Shown piece by piece: positions 15,903 through 23,914 of a DNA stretch of 62,838 nucleotides. The stretch spans positions 1 to 62,838 of the forward strand of contig CANSAF010000011.1 in assembly GCA_947644645.1 (NCBI GenBank), read 5' to 3'. This DNA comes from an uncultured Sporosarcina sp. (GTDB lineage: Bacteria > Bacillota > Bacilli > Bacillales_A > Planococcaceae). Position numbers and translations under genes: made by a program. Every line of letters starts with the position of its first letter. Within the stretch, counting starts at the first letter, position 1. The notes below the pieces were generated by a model that was not told the origin of the DNA, searched no databases, and saw nothing but the letters and a program-made list of their open reading frames with translations.

Positions 15903-17438
15903 TTATACTGTTTCTAAAACCTTATTTTCCGCAAGCTCCGCCTGTCCATTCGACGCATCACATAACTCAAGCATTTCTGCTGTTGATTGATGTAATTCAT
16001 TGAAAAATGATTCATTTTCCAATAGCGATACGCCGTATGAAGGAATCATTTCTTTAATTTTCGGTTCCCATTCTTGTAAATGTTGTGGGAAACATTTTTC
16101 AATTACTTCAAGCATGACATGTACAGCTGTCGAAGCACCTGGTGATGCACCTAATAATGCAGCGACAGAGCCATCCGCTGAACTGACAACTTCAGTTCCA
16201 AATTGCAATGTCCCTTTACCGCCTTTTTCGGTATCTTTAATCACTTGGACACGCTGCCCTGCAACAACCATATCCCAATCTTCTAATTTCGCATTTGGAA
16301 TAAACTCTTTAAGTTCTTCAAGTCGCTTCTCTTTTGACAACATTAACTGTTGGATTAAATACTTCGTTAAAGACATTTCCTTTACGCCTGCCGCAAGCAT
16401 CGTCGTAATATTATTCGGCTTAATCGAAGCAGGTAAATCAAGCAATGATCCTTCTTTTAAAAATTTTGGCGTAAATCCTGCAAATGGACCGAATAATAAT
16501 GATTTCTTTCCATCAATAAATCTTGTATCTAAATGTGGCACAGACATCGGCGGCGCCCCAACCGCAGCTTTCCCATATACCTTTGCATGGTGTTGACGAA
16601 TCACTTCTGGATTATTACAAACCATAAATAACCCACTTACTGGGAATCCGCCAATATGTTTACTTTCTGGAATACCTGTTTTTTGTAAAAGTTGTAAACT
16701 TCCGCCCCCAGCACCGATGAATACAAATTTAGCACAATGCTTCTCTACAACACCTGTCACAAGGTTTTTCACCGTTACTTCCCATCGACCATCATTTGTT
16801 CTTTTAATCGTTTGCACATTATGCTGATTGTGTAAAGCAACATCTTGCACTTGTAAATGATGGAAGAGTAAACGTGTTAAAGCACCAAAATTTACATCTG
16901 TTCCAGAATCGATTTTAGTTGCTGCGACTGGATTATTCACTTGTCGATTTTCAAACATTAGCGGCATCCACTCTGCTAATTGACCAATGTCATCGGAAAA
17001 CTCCATTCCTTTGAAAAAATGCGTCTTTGAAAGCGCTTCAAATCGTTTTTTCAAAAACTGAACATTATCTTCTCCATGCACATAACTCATATGTGGCAAT
17101 GGCATAATAAAATCTTTTGGGTTCGAAATCAGTCCACGATCAACTAAATAAGCCCAAAACTGTCGCGAAAGTAGAAATTGTTCGTTAATTTTCAATGCTT
17201 TTGAAATATCAATAGAACCGTCTTCTTTTTCAACTGTATAATTCAATTCACAAAGCGCTGCATGCCCCGTTCCAGCGTTGTTCCACTCATTTGAACTTTC
17301 TTCCCCTGAATCTGCCAACTTCTCAAACACCGTCAATTTCCAATCAGGCGCTAACTCTTTTAATAACATCCCAAGCGTTGCGCTCATGATACCCGCACCA
17401 ATTAAAATCACATCTGAATTCTTTTGTTCGTTATTCAT
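15903..17438 (-). CDS. mqo: Malate:quinone oxidoreductase
   Basis: FAD-dependent membrane-associated enzyme oxidising malate to oxaloacetate and passing electrons to quinone, linking the TCA cycle to respiration. The 511-residue protein has an N-terminal dinucleotide motif [19 protein letters not shown] and Mqo motifs [19 protein letters not shown] and [16 protein letters not shown]. The ATG at 17438 (MNNEQ) has GAGG at workable spacing; a GTG at 17444 is closer. Length is standard for the family. B. subtilis lacks this gene, while staphylococci and many Planococcaceae have it. Confidence 0.96.
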   Translation of the reverse strand: MNNEQKNSDVILIGAGIMSATLGMLLKELAPDWKLTVFEKLADSGEESSNEWNNAGTGHAALCELNYTVEKEDGSIDISKALKINEQFLLSRQFWAYLVDRGLISNPKDFIMPLPHMSYVHGEDNVQFLKKRFEALSKTHFFKGMEFSDDIGQLAEWMPLMFENRQVNNPVAATKIDSGTDVNFGALTRLLFHHLQVQDVALHNQHNVQTIKRTNDGRWEVTVKNLVTGVVEKHCAKFVFIGAGGGSLQLLQKTGIPESKHIGGFPVSGLFMVCNNPEVIRQHHAKVYGKAAVGAPPMSVPHLDTRFIDGKKSLLFGPFAGFTPKFLKEGSLLDLPASIKPNNITTMLAAGVKEMSLTKYLIQQLMLSKEKRLEELKEFIPNAKLEDWDMVVAGQRVQVIKDTEKGGKGTLQFGTEVVSSADGSVAALLGASPGASTAVHVMLEVIEKCFPQHLQEWEPKIKEMIPSYGVSLLENESFFNELHQSTAEMLELCDASNGQAELAENKVLETV

Positions 17439-17516
17439 TTTCACCCAACCTCACACCCTATATTTTAAAAACCTTACATACTTGCTTTTCTGCAACATTT
17501 TTTACTTCTTCTTACT

Positions 17517-17545
17517 ATTATAGGATAATTTCTCCCCAATGAAAA
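17517..17545 (-). promoter_or_regulatory. Predicted sigma-A promoter of mqo
   Basis: Minus-strand TTTTCA (17545-17540), a 17-bp spacer and a consensus TATAAT (17522-17517), about 80 bp before the mqo start. Confidence 0.6.
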
Positions 17546-17700
17546 CTAATCTTTTGAAATTAATAATAATCCTAGTATTTTCCGAAGAATAAAAATAAAA
17601 TAACCATCTTAAAACTCAATCCTATAGGTCGTTAATCGTCCCACAATTACTCTTTTTATCATATCATTATTTGTTAAAAAAAGGGAGGATAATTGAAAAA

Positions 17701-17740
17701 AGAAGCGTCCAGAAAGTCCAATCAACTTTCTAAACACTTC
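17701..17740 (-). terminator. Terminator of the thioredoxin-like gene
   Basis: Minus-strand arm AGAAGTGTTTAGAAAGT pairs with ACTTTCTGGACGCTTCT and is followed by six T residues. Divergent member of the GGAGGC hairpin family. Confidence 0.85.
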
Positions 17741-17745
17741 TGTTT

Positions 17746-18375
17746 TTATTCTGGCTGAAACTTACTGCTTTCTTCTACTAACCATTTAATCGTTTCTACA
17801 TCTAGCGGGATATTCACTTTATCCGTAATAACCCCTTTGGCGTTGATCATATAGGTTGTTGGATAAACCATGACATCATATAAATCCTTCGCCTCGCCTT
17901 TTTCATCCATTAAAATTGGAAACGTCAATCCATGTTTATCAACAAATTCTGGAACTTTTTCTTCGCTTCCTCTTTCAAGTGTTGTCATATTCACTGCCAA
18001 GATTTCAATATTATGTTCTTCTTTAAACTCTTGATAATACGTCTCCATATGCGGCATTTCTACACGGCATGGTGGACACCAAGAAGCCCAGAAATTTAGC
18101 ATAACCATTTGTCCTTTATAATCGGATAATTTAACAGTTTCACCAGATAAAGACGTTAATTCAAAATTTGGCGCCTTTTGTCCAATTTCAAACCCTGCTT
18201 CTACCTCTAAACTTTCATCTACAATATTTTCTGGCAAATCATCAATATTGCCACTTTCATATTCTGCAAATTCGCCTTGATCAGCACCTTTTAAGTTCGT
18301 AAATAATGTAATACTTACCATCGAAATTAAAAGCAAGCCAGCAATGACGAACATGATTATTCTTAATGTTTTCAT
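17746..18375 (-). CDS. Membrane-anchored thioredoxin-like protein (ResA/TlpA family)
   Basis: Extracytoplasmic thiol-disulfide protein of 209 residues. Residues 5-27 form one N-terminal membrane anchor. An acidic linker follows, then an AhpC/TSA-type thioredoxin fold beginning at IGQKAPNFELTSLSGE, with the redox motif WCPPC at 99-103 and cis-Pro region VYPTTYMI. ResA keeps cytochrome c apoprotein thiols reduced and StoA acts in sporulation; no cytochrome biogenesis genes are adjacent, so the partner is unknown. AAGGAGT precedes the ATG at ideal spacing. It is a single-gene unit. Confidence 0.88.
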   Translation of the reverse strand: MKTLRIIMFVIAGLLLISMVSITLFTNLKGADQGEFAEYESGNIDDLPENIVDESLEVEAGFEIGQKAPNFELTSLSGETVKLSDYKGQMVMLNFWASWCPPCRVEMPHMETYYQEFKEEHNIEILAVNMTTLERGSEEKVPEFVDKHGLTFPILMDEKGEAKDLYDVMVYPTTYMINAKGVITDKVNIPLDVETIKWLVEESSKFQPE

Positions 18376-18482
18376 TTAAATTTACTCCTTATCTTCCAAA
18401 TAAGTACAATCGCCCACTGTTGTTACCTACTATGTTAATATACTTCACAATCCATTTGGAAGCCAATTATGACAATTATCGT

Positions 18483-18530
18483 AAGGGTGGCTGTAAAAAA
18501 AGTTAAAGTTCGTAACTTTTTTTACGCCCG
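18483..18530 (+). other. Terminator-like hairpin between divergent genes
   Basis: Arms TAAAAAAAGTTA and TAACTTTTTTTA around AAGTTCG, bordered by GGCTG and CGCC as in the bulged-T hairpin family. It sits between two divergent gene starts, so it cannot terminate either gene. No promoter for an RNA upstream of it is evident. Confidence 0.5.
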
Positions 18531-18675
18531 CGGTTTTGGATTTGGTTACTTTATGTTATTTTCTCTAGATTTTGTGTTCGTTGCAGATTCGCGTGCAAGC
18601 AGAATAAACCGAACTTCCAGTTAATTGAATTTTATGTTATATTTGATTTTACAGATAAATAGTGGGGTGATTTTT

Positions 18676-19452
18676 ATGGTGGGACAAATGAGTGAAGTTG
18701 TAGATAAAGTTTATAAAGCCTATGAAACACAAGAACCGATTGAATTTATTCGACATGATTATACAATCGATGAAAAAACGGCTTATTCCATTCAAGATGA
18801 GCTTGTGGAAAAACTCAGCAACTTATACGGGGCTAAAATTACAGGTTATAAAGTGAGTATGACGAGTAAAGAAACACAAGCAATTGCGAATACGGATGAG
18901 CCAGCTTACGGAACAATCCTGTCAACGCAAGTGAAACAAAGTGGGGAGAATATTGAACTTTCCTCTTTATTTGCGCCATTGATCGAACCGGAAATTATGT
19001 TTATATTAACGGATGATTTATCAGCAAACGCTGATGCAGAAGAGATTTTACAAAAAAGTAAAATTTGTGCAGGACTGGAAATACCCGATGCACGTTATAA
19101 AGATTGGTTTCCAAATTTCTCCTTAGCCGATTTACTCTGTGATAATACTGCAACTGGGCTGATTACTTTATCAGAACCAATTGCTCCTTTATCTATGGAA
19201 GAATTCACGAATATTCAAATGGAATTATTTCATAATGGGGAAAAGATTAGTGAAGGAATTTCTTCTGCCGTACTCGGAAATCCTGTTTCTGCCGTTGCAT
19301 GGCTATCCGAAAAATTAGCGAAGCAAAATAAAACGCTAAAGAAAGATATGATCATTTCTTCAGGCACATTTATTTCACCGCTCGTTGCAGAAAAAGGGAC
19401 TTATCAAGTAAAATATTCTTCTGTTGGTGAAGTTGAAGTAACTTTTGTATGA
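18676..19452 (+). CDS. 2-keto-4-pentenoate hydratase / fumarylacetoacetase-family enzyme
   Basis: MhpD-like member (258 residues) of the hydratase/decarboxylase branch of the FAH superfamily, cytoplasmic and metal-dependent. Family features are KITGYKVSMTSKETQ, the metal-site EPEIMFIL, ICAGLEIPDARYKDW and SAVLGNPVSAVAWL. GGGGTGA 5 nt before ATG 18676 decides the start; the extension to 18625 has no such site. These enzymes normally act in meta-cleavage of aromatic compounds, but no partner genes are nearby, so the real substrate is unknown. The stop codon overlaps the terminator stem. Confidence 0.85.
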   Translation: MVGQMSEVVDKVYKAYETQEPIEFIRHDYTIDEKTAYSIQDELVEKLSNLYGAKITGYKVSMTSKETQAIANTDEPAYGTILSTQVKQSGENIELSSLFAPLIEPEIMFILTDDLSANADAEEILQKSKICAGLEIPDARYKDWFPNFSLADLLCDNTATGLITLSEPIAPLSMEEFTNIQMELFHNGEKISEGISSAVLGNPVSAVAWLSEKLAKQNKTLKKDMIISSGTFISPLVAEKGTYQVKYSSVGEVEVTFV

Positions 19453-19482
19453 GGCTGTCCAATGATTGGACGCCTCTTTTTT
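19451..19482 (+). terminator. Terminator of the hydratase-family gene
   Basis: Arm GAGGCTGTCCAAT pairs with ATTGGACGCCTC with a single bulged T and an almost absent loop, followed by six T residues. The stem begins inside the stop codon. Confidence 0.9.
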
Positions 19483-19569
19483 CTACAGAAAACACCTTTT
19501 ATTTGCCCCTTCAATCATACTATGAAAAGATTTTAAATAACTCATGAAAGAACGGTGGTCAGATATTTA

Positions 19570-20958
19570 ATGGAAAATAATCAAACATTCGATTTTAAAA
19601 AGAATATACCTATCCTTGCCGTCTTACTATCAGGGGCATTTATTACGATTTTAAACCAAACTTTATTAGCAACCGCTTTACCGCCAATTATGATTGACTT
19701 TCAAGTAACTGAAAATACCGTTCAGTGGCTTCAATCCATTTTCATGCTTGTCAATGGCATTATGATCCCAATTACTGCATTTTTAATTGGCAAATTTACA
19801 ACTCGGAAATTATTTATTTTTGCGATGAGTTCTTTTGCAGTCGGTACACTTCTCGCAGCCATTACACCTTTTTTCTCACTGTTATTAGTCGGAAGAATTT
19901 TACAAGGTGCAGGCGCAGGGATTATGATGCCGCTTTTACAGACGATTATGTTCCTTCTATTTCCGGTTGAACAAAGGGGACGTGCGATGGGCATGTTTGG
20001 GCTTGTGATTGCCTTTGCACCCGCAATTGGCCCAAGTTTATCGGGCTATTTAGTCGATCATTATCCATGGCGTAGTGTGTTTTATGTCGTTTTACCAATT
20101 GCAATTGTCATTATTATTTCCGCTTATTTCATCTTAAAAAATATAACACCTTTAACGGATCCTAAAGTCGATTATTTTTCTATTATTTTATCAACACTCG
20201 GATTTGGGGGGCTTCTTTATGGGTTTAGTATTGCGGGAAGTGCTGGTTGGGGAAGTGTTAGCGTCTTAATTTCTTTAATCGTTGGAAACATTACGTTAAT
20301 TATGTTTATCACTCGACAATTAAAACTTGAAACACCTATCTTGGAATTCAAAATTTTTTCCTACAGATTATTTACGTTAACAACCGTGCTCGGAATGATT
20401 ATTTTTTCAGCAATGATTGCCTCGACAGTCATTTTACCTTTGTATATGCAAATTATGCTTGGCTATAATGCCTTTCATTCTGGACTTATGCTTCTACCAG
20501 GCGCAATTGTCATGGGTGTGATGAATCCAATCACTGGTACATTATTTGATAAATACGGCGCGAAATGGTTGCTACGAATCGGACTCTTCTTAGCAACAGT
20601 GACAACATTTATGTTCTCGAATCTTTCCGTAGAAACTTCTTTTCTTTATTTAGCTGTCTTAAACGCGATTCGAATGTTAGGGATTTCCATGGTCATGATG
20701 CCCTCGACAACACTCGGGCTCAATCAGCTTCCGAAGCAACTGATTTCCCATGGAACGGCTATGAATAATACACTGCGGCAAATTGCAGGTGCAGTCGGAA
20801 CCGCAATTCTCGTGACAGTGATGACAACAACTTCACTTGATAATGGCACCGTTTCCGGCGCAATCCAAGGTGTGAATACCTCTTTCCTCATTACAGGATT
20901 TGTGCTAGCTGGCGGACTGATCTTATCTTTCCGAATTAACGACCAGAAAACTGCATGA
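19570..20958 (+). CDS. MFS efflux transporter, DHA2 (14-TM) family
   Basis: Proton-driven drug or metabolite exporter of the EmrB/QacA/LmrB type, 462 residues, with about 14 hydrophobic segments. Signature motifs are NQTLLATALPPIM in TM1 and the motif-C-like GLVIAFAPAIGPSLSGYLVD in TM5. The start is taken at ATG 19570, about 11 nt after GGTGG; a GTG at 19555 overlaps that site. It is transcribed alone with a strong terminator after it. Substrates cannot be predicted from the sequence. Confidence 0.88.
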   Translation: MENNQTFDFKKNIPILAVLLSGAFITILNQTLLATALPPIMIDFQVTENTVQWLQSIFMLVNGIMIPITAFLIGKFTTRKLFIFAMSSFAVGTLLAAITPFFSLLLVGRILQGAGAGIMMPLLQTIMFLLFPVEQRGRAMGMFGLVIAFAPAIGPSLSGYLVDHYPWRSVFYVVLPIAIVIIISAYFILKNITPLTDPKVDYFSIILSTLGFGGLLYGFSIAGSAGWGSVSVLISLIVGNITLIMFITRQLKLETPILEFKIFSYRLFTLTTVLGMIIFSAMIASTVILPLYMQIMLGYNAFHSGLMLLPGAIVMGVMNPITGTLFDKYGAKWLLRIGLFLATVTTFMFSNLSVETSFLYLAVLNAIRMLGISMVMMPSTTLGLNQLPKQLISHGTAMNNTLRQIAGAVGTAILVTVMTTTSLDNGTVSGAIQGVNTSFLITGFVLAGGLILSFRINDQKTA

Positions 20959-20966
20959 ATCATTTT

Positions 20967-21007
20967 GTGTACCTGAGCAATCTACTATTGAACAGGTACA
21001 CTTTTTT
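20967..21007. terminator. Bidirectional terminator between MFS and SCP2 genes
   Basis: Stem GTGTACCTG (20967) with CAGGTACAC (20993-21001), followed by six T on the plus strand. AAAATG on the left gives a weaker T-run for the converging minus-strand gene. Confidence 0.85.
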
Positions 21008-21348
21008 CAAGAGAAATCATATTCCTTTAATATATTTTCCAATTTTAAAGCAAGGCCAATATTGCCTTTAATCTTCAATTTTCCCATCATAAATGCAGCC
21101 GTTGAATTTAAATCTCCTGCTAATAATTTTTTAAAATGTTTCACACTCATTTTTAATGCACAATCGACTTCACCAGGATCTCCTTGAATAATTTCAAACA
21201 CCCCATCTGAAAATTTCAGACCAAATAATTCTCCTTCCAAATCAAAAGAATATGTCGCATTCAGCCCTTCAATTGGCTTTAAGTTTCCAGATAACTGCTC
21301 ATCAATCGCTTCCCAAACTTCATTTAACCCCATTGTCGTCAGTTCCAT
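21007..21348 (-). CDS. SCP2 sterol-carrier-like domain protein
   Basis: Small cytoplasmic lipid-binding-fold protein of 113 residues that consists only of the SCP2 domain. Visible features are YSFDLEGELFGLKFSDGVFE, the DCALKMSVKHFKKLLAGDL strand-helix unit and the final MMGKLKIKGNIGLALKLE. The ATG at 21348 follows AAAAGGAGA; the frame to 21366 lies upstream of that site. Bacterial members may bind fatty acyl-CoA-like ligands, but the ligand here is unknown. Confidence 0.85.
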   Translation of the reverse strand: MELTTMGLNEVWEAIDEQLSGNLKPIEGLNATYSFDLEGELFGLKFSDGVFEIIQGDPGEVDCALKMSVKHFKKLLAGDLNSTAAFMMGKLKIKGNIGLALKLENILKEYDFS

Positions 21349-21447
21349 TTTCAATCTCCTTTTCAAATGAATGATTATTCAGTCATTATACCAATCTTCT
21401 TCCTCTTTTGGCAATATGAGTGTGGGGATTCTTTATAATTTAATTGG

Positions 21448-21580
21448 GATTAACTAAAGTGACGTGAGAATTACCTAAAGTTCGGCGTTAATTCACTAAT
21501 GTTTTGCGGCTATTGCCCAAAGTTCGGCAATAATTCACTAATGTTTCGCGATGATTACCTAAAGTGGCGGCGATTCACTC
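21448..21580. repeat. 21-bp-period intergenic array, core ATTNNCTAAAGT
   Basis: The motif CTAAAGT, CTAATGT or CCAAAGT starts at 21454, 21475, 21496, 21517, 21538 and 21559, always 21 bp apart, each preceded by ATT(A/C/G). Most units end in a CG-rich TTCGGC- or TTGCGG-like segment. A degenerate seventh unit follows at about 21573. The array lies directly past the terminator of the minus-strand SMR gene and upstream of the SCP2 gene. It is non-coding and of unknown function. Confidence 0.88.
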
Positions 21581-21590
21581 AATCACCCCA

Positions 21591-21635
21591 AAAAAAGGTT
21601 GCACAGGAAGCGTTAAACATCCTGAACAACCTCAT
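21591..21635 (-). terminator. Terminator overlapping the 3' end of the SMR gene
   Basis: Minus-strand GGTTGTTCAGGA pairs with TCCTGTGCAACC and is followed by seven T residues. The first arm encodes the last residues of the SMR protein (VVQDV). Confidence 0.88.
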
Positions 21636-21981
21636 CTTCCGGTTTCTTCGCCAAATTCATCACAACAACGCCTGCAATGATAACAATCAAACCTAAAATA
21701 TTCACTCCTGATAATGCTTCTTTAAAAAATAACACACCTGCTAATCCTGCACCTGCAGTACCAAGCCCCGCCCAAACACTATAAGCTAAACTAAGTGATA
21801 ATGTTTTAAGTGCCAAGACTAATAATGTAAAAGATAACCCGAAGAAAATGATCAACAAAATACTCGGCAATAACTTAGTGAAACCCGCAGATAGCTTCAA
21901 CATTGTTGTGCCCGCAACTTCAAATAGAATCGCGCCCGCCAGATATAACTTATTATTTAATTTTCCACAAATAAAAACCAC
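21613..21981 (-). CDS. Small multidrug resistance (SMR/EmrE-like) protein
   Basis: Four-helix membrane protein of the SMR family that usually acts as an antiparallel or hetero dimer. Conserved features are AGAILFEVAGTTMLKLS with the essential TM1 glutamate, and LAYSVWAGLGTAGAGLAGVLFF, the family motif. The start is unresolved: the GTG at 21981 lies in the terminator of the upstream gene. No in-frame ATG, GTG or TTG falls between that hairpin and the first helix (KLYLAG). A lone SMR gene without a partner suggests a homodimer. Identity is firm, N-terminus not. Confidence 0.85.
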   Translation of the reverse strand: MVFICGKLNNKLYLAGAILFEVAGTTMLKLSAGFTKLLPSILLIIFFGLSFTLLVLALKTLSLSLAYSVWAGLGTAGAGLAGVLFFKEALSGVNILGLIVIIAGVVVMNLAKKPEDEVVQDV

Positions 21982-22016
21982 TGTGATTAAGACTTCCATC
22001 TTAACTACAGTGGTTT
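21974..22016 (-). terminator. Terminator after the aromatic acid exporter-like gene
   Basis: Minus-strand AAAACCACTGT pairs with ACAGTGGTTTT (11 bp), followed by TATTTG. It starts in the stop codon of the upstream gene and ends about 30 nt before the first SMR helix codons. Confidence 0.75.
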
Positions 22017-22987
22017 TAAAGTGTTTGGCTCCTCTTAGCAAAAAGCTTTTTCTTGATCTTCAAATAGTTTTCCATCTCGAAAATTAAATAAAATAAGTTT
22101 GCGCGGATTTCAAATTCTTCTCTTGTTTGTGGTAATGCTGTTTTTCGAATTTCTTTTTGCAGTTCGGTTAATTCATCTAAAAATTTATCTGTCGTATTTC
22201 CAGAATGAACATTTTCACTGAGACTCTCCAAAAACTCCGCAAACATTTCTTTCTGCTTCACATGTAACTCTACTGCAGAAAAAACAGCAATAATTCTCAT
22301 CATATGTTTCAACAATTCCAACTGATCTTCCCGCATTTCAAGATAATAATAATCTTTATTTTGCTTGCGCATGAAATGATTTTCAACATCTTGAATCGCA
22401 ATACTTTTTCCTTTATTAATTAAGTCTTCCGCTTCATATATTTCCTTGCCATCCCAATTTCTATATGGATCCCTTAAATGCGCTGCAAATTCCAAAAGAA
22501 TGACTTCAAATTTTTGTTCAATGATACGCTTAGATTTCTCAATATCTTGTTTAAAATTCGGCATAAAACTATTAACGAGAATAGCAATTCCCATGCCAAT
22601 GGAAATGATATATAATTCATTTAAAAACATCGACAAGTTCGCATTTTGTACCACATACACATGTAAAACAACGACCATACTCGTCACAAATCCCGCCTGA
22701 ATTTTTAACTTCATCAGAATTGGCACAAACCCTAAAATAAACAAAGTAAAAACAAGTGGATGATACCCTAACACTTCAAAAAATAAAGCACCAATGACCA
22801 AGGACAAAAGAGAAGCAAAAAACTTATCCTTCATCGTAATCAACGTCTTTTTCTTCGTCTTTTCAATACACATAATGACAATAATTGCAGAAAACGTTGC
22901 AAACTCCAAATCTAATAAGCTCGAAAGCCAAATCGCAAGCCCAGCCCCAATTGCCGTTTTAATCGTCCGATAGCCCATGCCTTTCAC
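22016..22987 (-). CDS. Aromatic acid exporter (ArAE/FUSC) family membrane protein, YgaE/YqjA-like
   Basis: 323-residue protein with about six N-terminal hydrophobic segments (to about residue 145) and a soluble, highly charged helical C-terminal domain, the layout of the Bacillus ArAE_1 plus ArAE_1_C (former DUF939) family. The motif IKTAIGAGLAIWLSSLLDL opens the membrane domain. GTG 22987 is chosen because AGGTGG stands 7 nt before it; an ATG four codons later is possible. Transport function is inferred from the family only. Confidence 0.85.
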   Translation of the reverse strand: MKGMGYRTIKTAIGAGLAIWLSSLLDLEFATFSAIIVIMCIEKTKKKTLITMKDKFFASLLSLVIGALFFEVLGYHPLVFTLFILGFVPILMKLKIQAGFVTSMVVVLHVYVVQNANLSMFLNELYIISIGMGIAILVNSFMPNFKQDIEKSKRIIEQKFEVILLEFAAHLRDPYRNWDGKEIYEAEDLINKGKSIAIQDVENHFMRKQNKDYYYLEMREDQLELLKHMMRIIAVFSAVELHVKQKEMFAEFLESLSENVHSGNTTDKFLDELTELQKEIRKTALPQTREEFEIRANLFYLIFEMENYLKIKKKLFAKRSQTL

Positions 22988-23135
22988 GCAGTGTCCACCT
23001 ACTTTCTTATGATACTTATCTTTAGTTTACCATGTAGAATTAGAATACTCATACACACTTTTAAAATACAGTCAATTCAAACATTCCTTCTGAGCTAAGC
23101 AATATTTTCCCACTAATTGCTTCAATAGCTAAAAA

Positions 23136-23166
23136 CCCGATTCAATCATTTTACGATTGAATCGGG
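23136..23166 (-). terminator. Terminator of the heme-uptake operon
   Basis: Perfect 12-bp stem CCCGATTCAATC / GATTGAATCGGG, followed on the minus strand by TTTTTAG. It lies 5 nt after the isdG-type stop codon. Confidence 0.9.
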
Positions 23167-23171
23167 AATTT

Positions 23172-23507
23172 TTATTTTACCTTCTCTGCTGGATGATGTT
23201 GAATCGCTACTTCAAAGATTGATAGTTCATTACCTAAAATCGGACTTTCTTCTTTCTTTTCACTGTTTTTTTGTGCATGCGCTTTTTCAAAATTTCTATG
23301 CGCTAACCATTGTTCGAAAAACGAACGATCCTCCCATGTTGTACAAATCTTTAACTCATCATACTCTGGACTATCCAACTTCTTTAACACTTCCATCAAA
23401 ATAAAACCTTCAAATGTATGAACTGCTTTTACTTCGCGAAAACGCGCCAACACCTCATCTACTCTACCTTTTTTAATTTGAATCACATTTTCTACTGTAA
23501 TTTTCAT
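23172..23507 (-). CDS. Heme-degrading monooxygenase, IsdG/HmoA family
   Basis: Opens the heme ring and releases iron in the cytosol. The 111-residue antibiotic-biosynthesis-monooxygenase (ferredoxin-like) fold keeps the IsdG catalytic triad at the same numbers: Asn7 (VENV), Trp67 (EQWLAH) and His77 (KAHAQ). GGAGGAAG precedes the ATG, and the start overlaps the ankyrin gene stop by 4 nt. It is the last gene of the Fur-boxed operon, fitting iron release from heme imported by the upstream ABC system. Confidence 0.92.
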   Translation of the reverse strand: MKITVENVIQIKKGRVDEVLARFREVKAVHTFEGFILMEVLKKLDSPEYDELKICTTWEDRSFFEQWLAHRNFEKAHAQKNSEKKEESPILGNELSIFEVAIQHHPAEKVK

Positions 23508-23914
23508 TGTACTTCCTCCAATTTTGTAATTGATTGTAAATAATCATAAACATCTTTTGCTTGTTCTTTCCCCATTCTCGCATGATGAATTAAAGGAATG
23601 CCATGTGGACCAGGTGCATTTATTGCATTCGGCTGTACAGCTAATATTGATTTCACAACTTCTAATTCTCCTAACATGGCTGCTGTGTAAATATCCATGC
23701 GTGCGCCGCGTTCTAATAACCATTCAGCAATGTCTCGATTGCCAGTATGTGCCGCAGCACCAAGACCACTTTCCCAATCATCTCCTCCCCAGTTCATCAC
23801 CGCATTAACAAGCCCCGGTTCTAAATTCACCAATGCTTTTACTTCCTCAAAATCTTTATGCGCTGCCATTACATAAGCTCTGACAAGCTCTTGATCTAAT
23901 GCTTCTTGACTCAT
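23504..23914 (-). CDS. Ankyrin-repeat protein in the heme operon
   Basis: 136-residue soluble protein with about three ankyrin-like helix pairs: EEVKALVNLEPGLVNAVM, AAAHTGNRDIAEWLLERGAR and AAMLGELEVVKSILAVQPNA. There is no signal peptide and no catalytic motif, so it is probably a protein-interaction module. It overlaps hmuV and the IsdG-type gene by 4 nt on both sides, hence translationally coupled to heme uptake. Role unknown; it may act as adaptor or inhibitor for one of the operon's enzymes. Confidence 0.85.
   Translation of the reverse strand: MSQEALDQELVRAYVMAAHKDFEEVKALVNLEPGLVNAVMNWGGDDWESGLGAAAHTGNRDIAEWLLERGARMDIYTAAMLGELEVVKSILAVQPNAINAPGPHGIPLIHHARMGKEQAKDVYDYLQSITKLEEVQ

Noticed and set aside
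21499-21696. Plus-strand 65-codon frame reading through array 2 as heptapeptides
   Set aside because: No ribosome-binding site. It runs antisense into the SMR gene and its terminator; the frame is a by-product of the 21-bp period.
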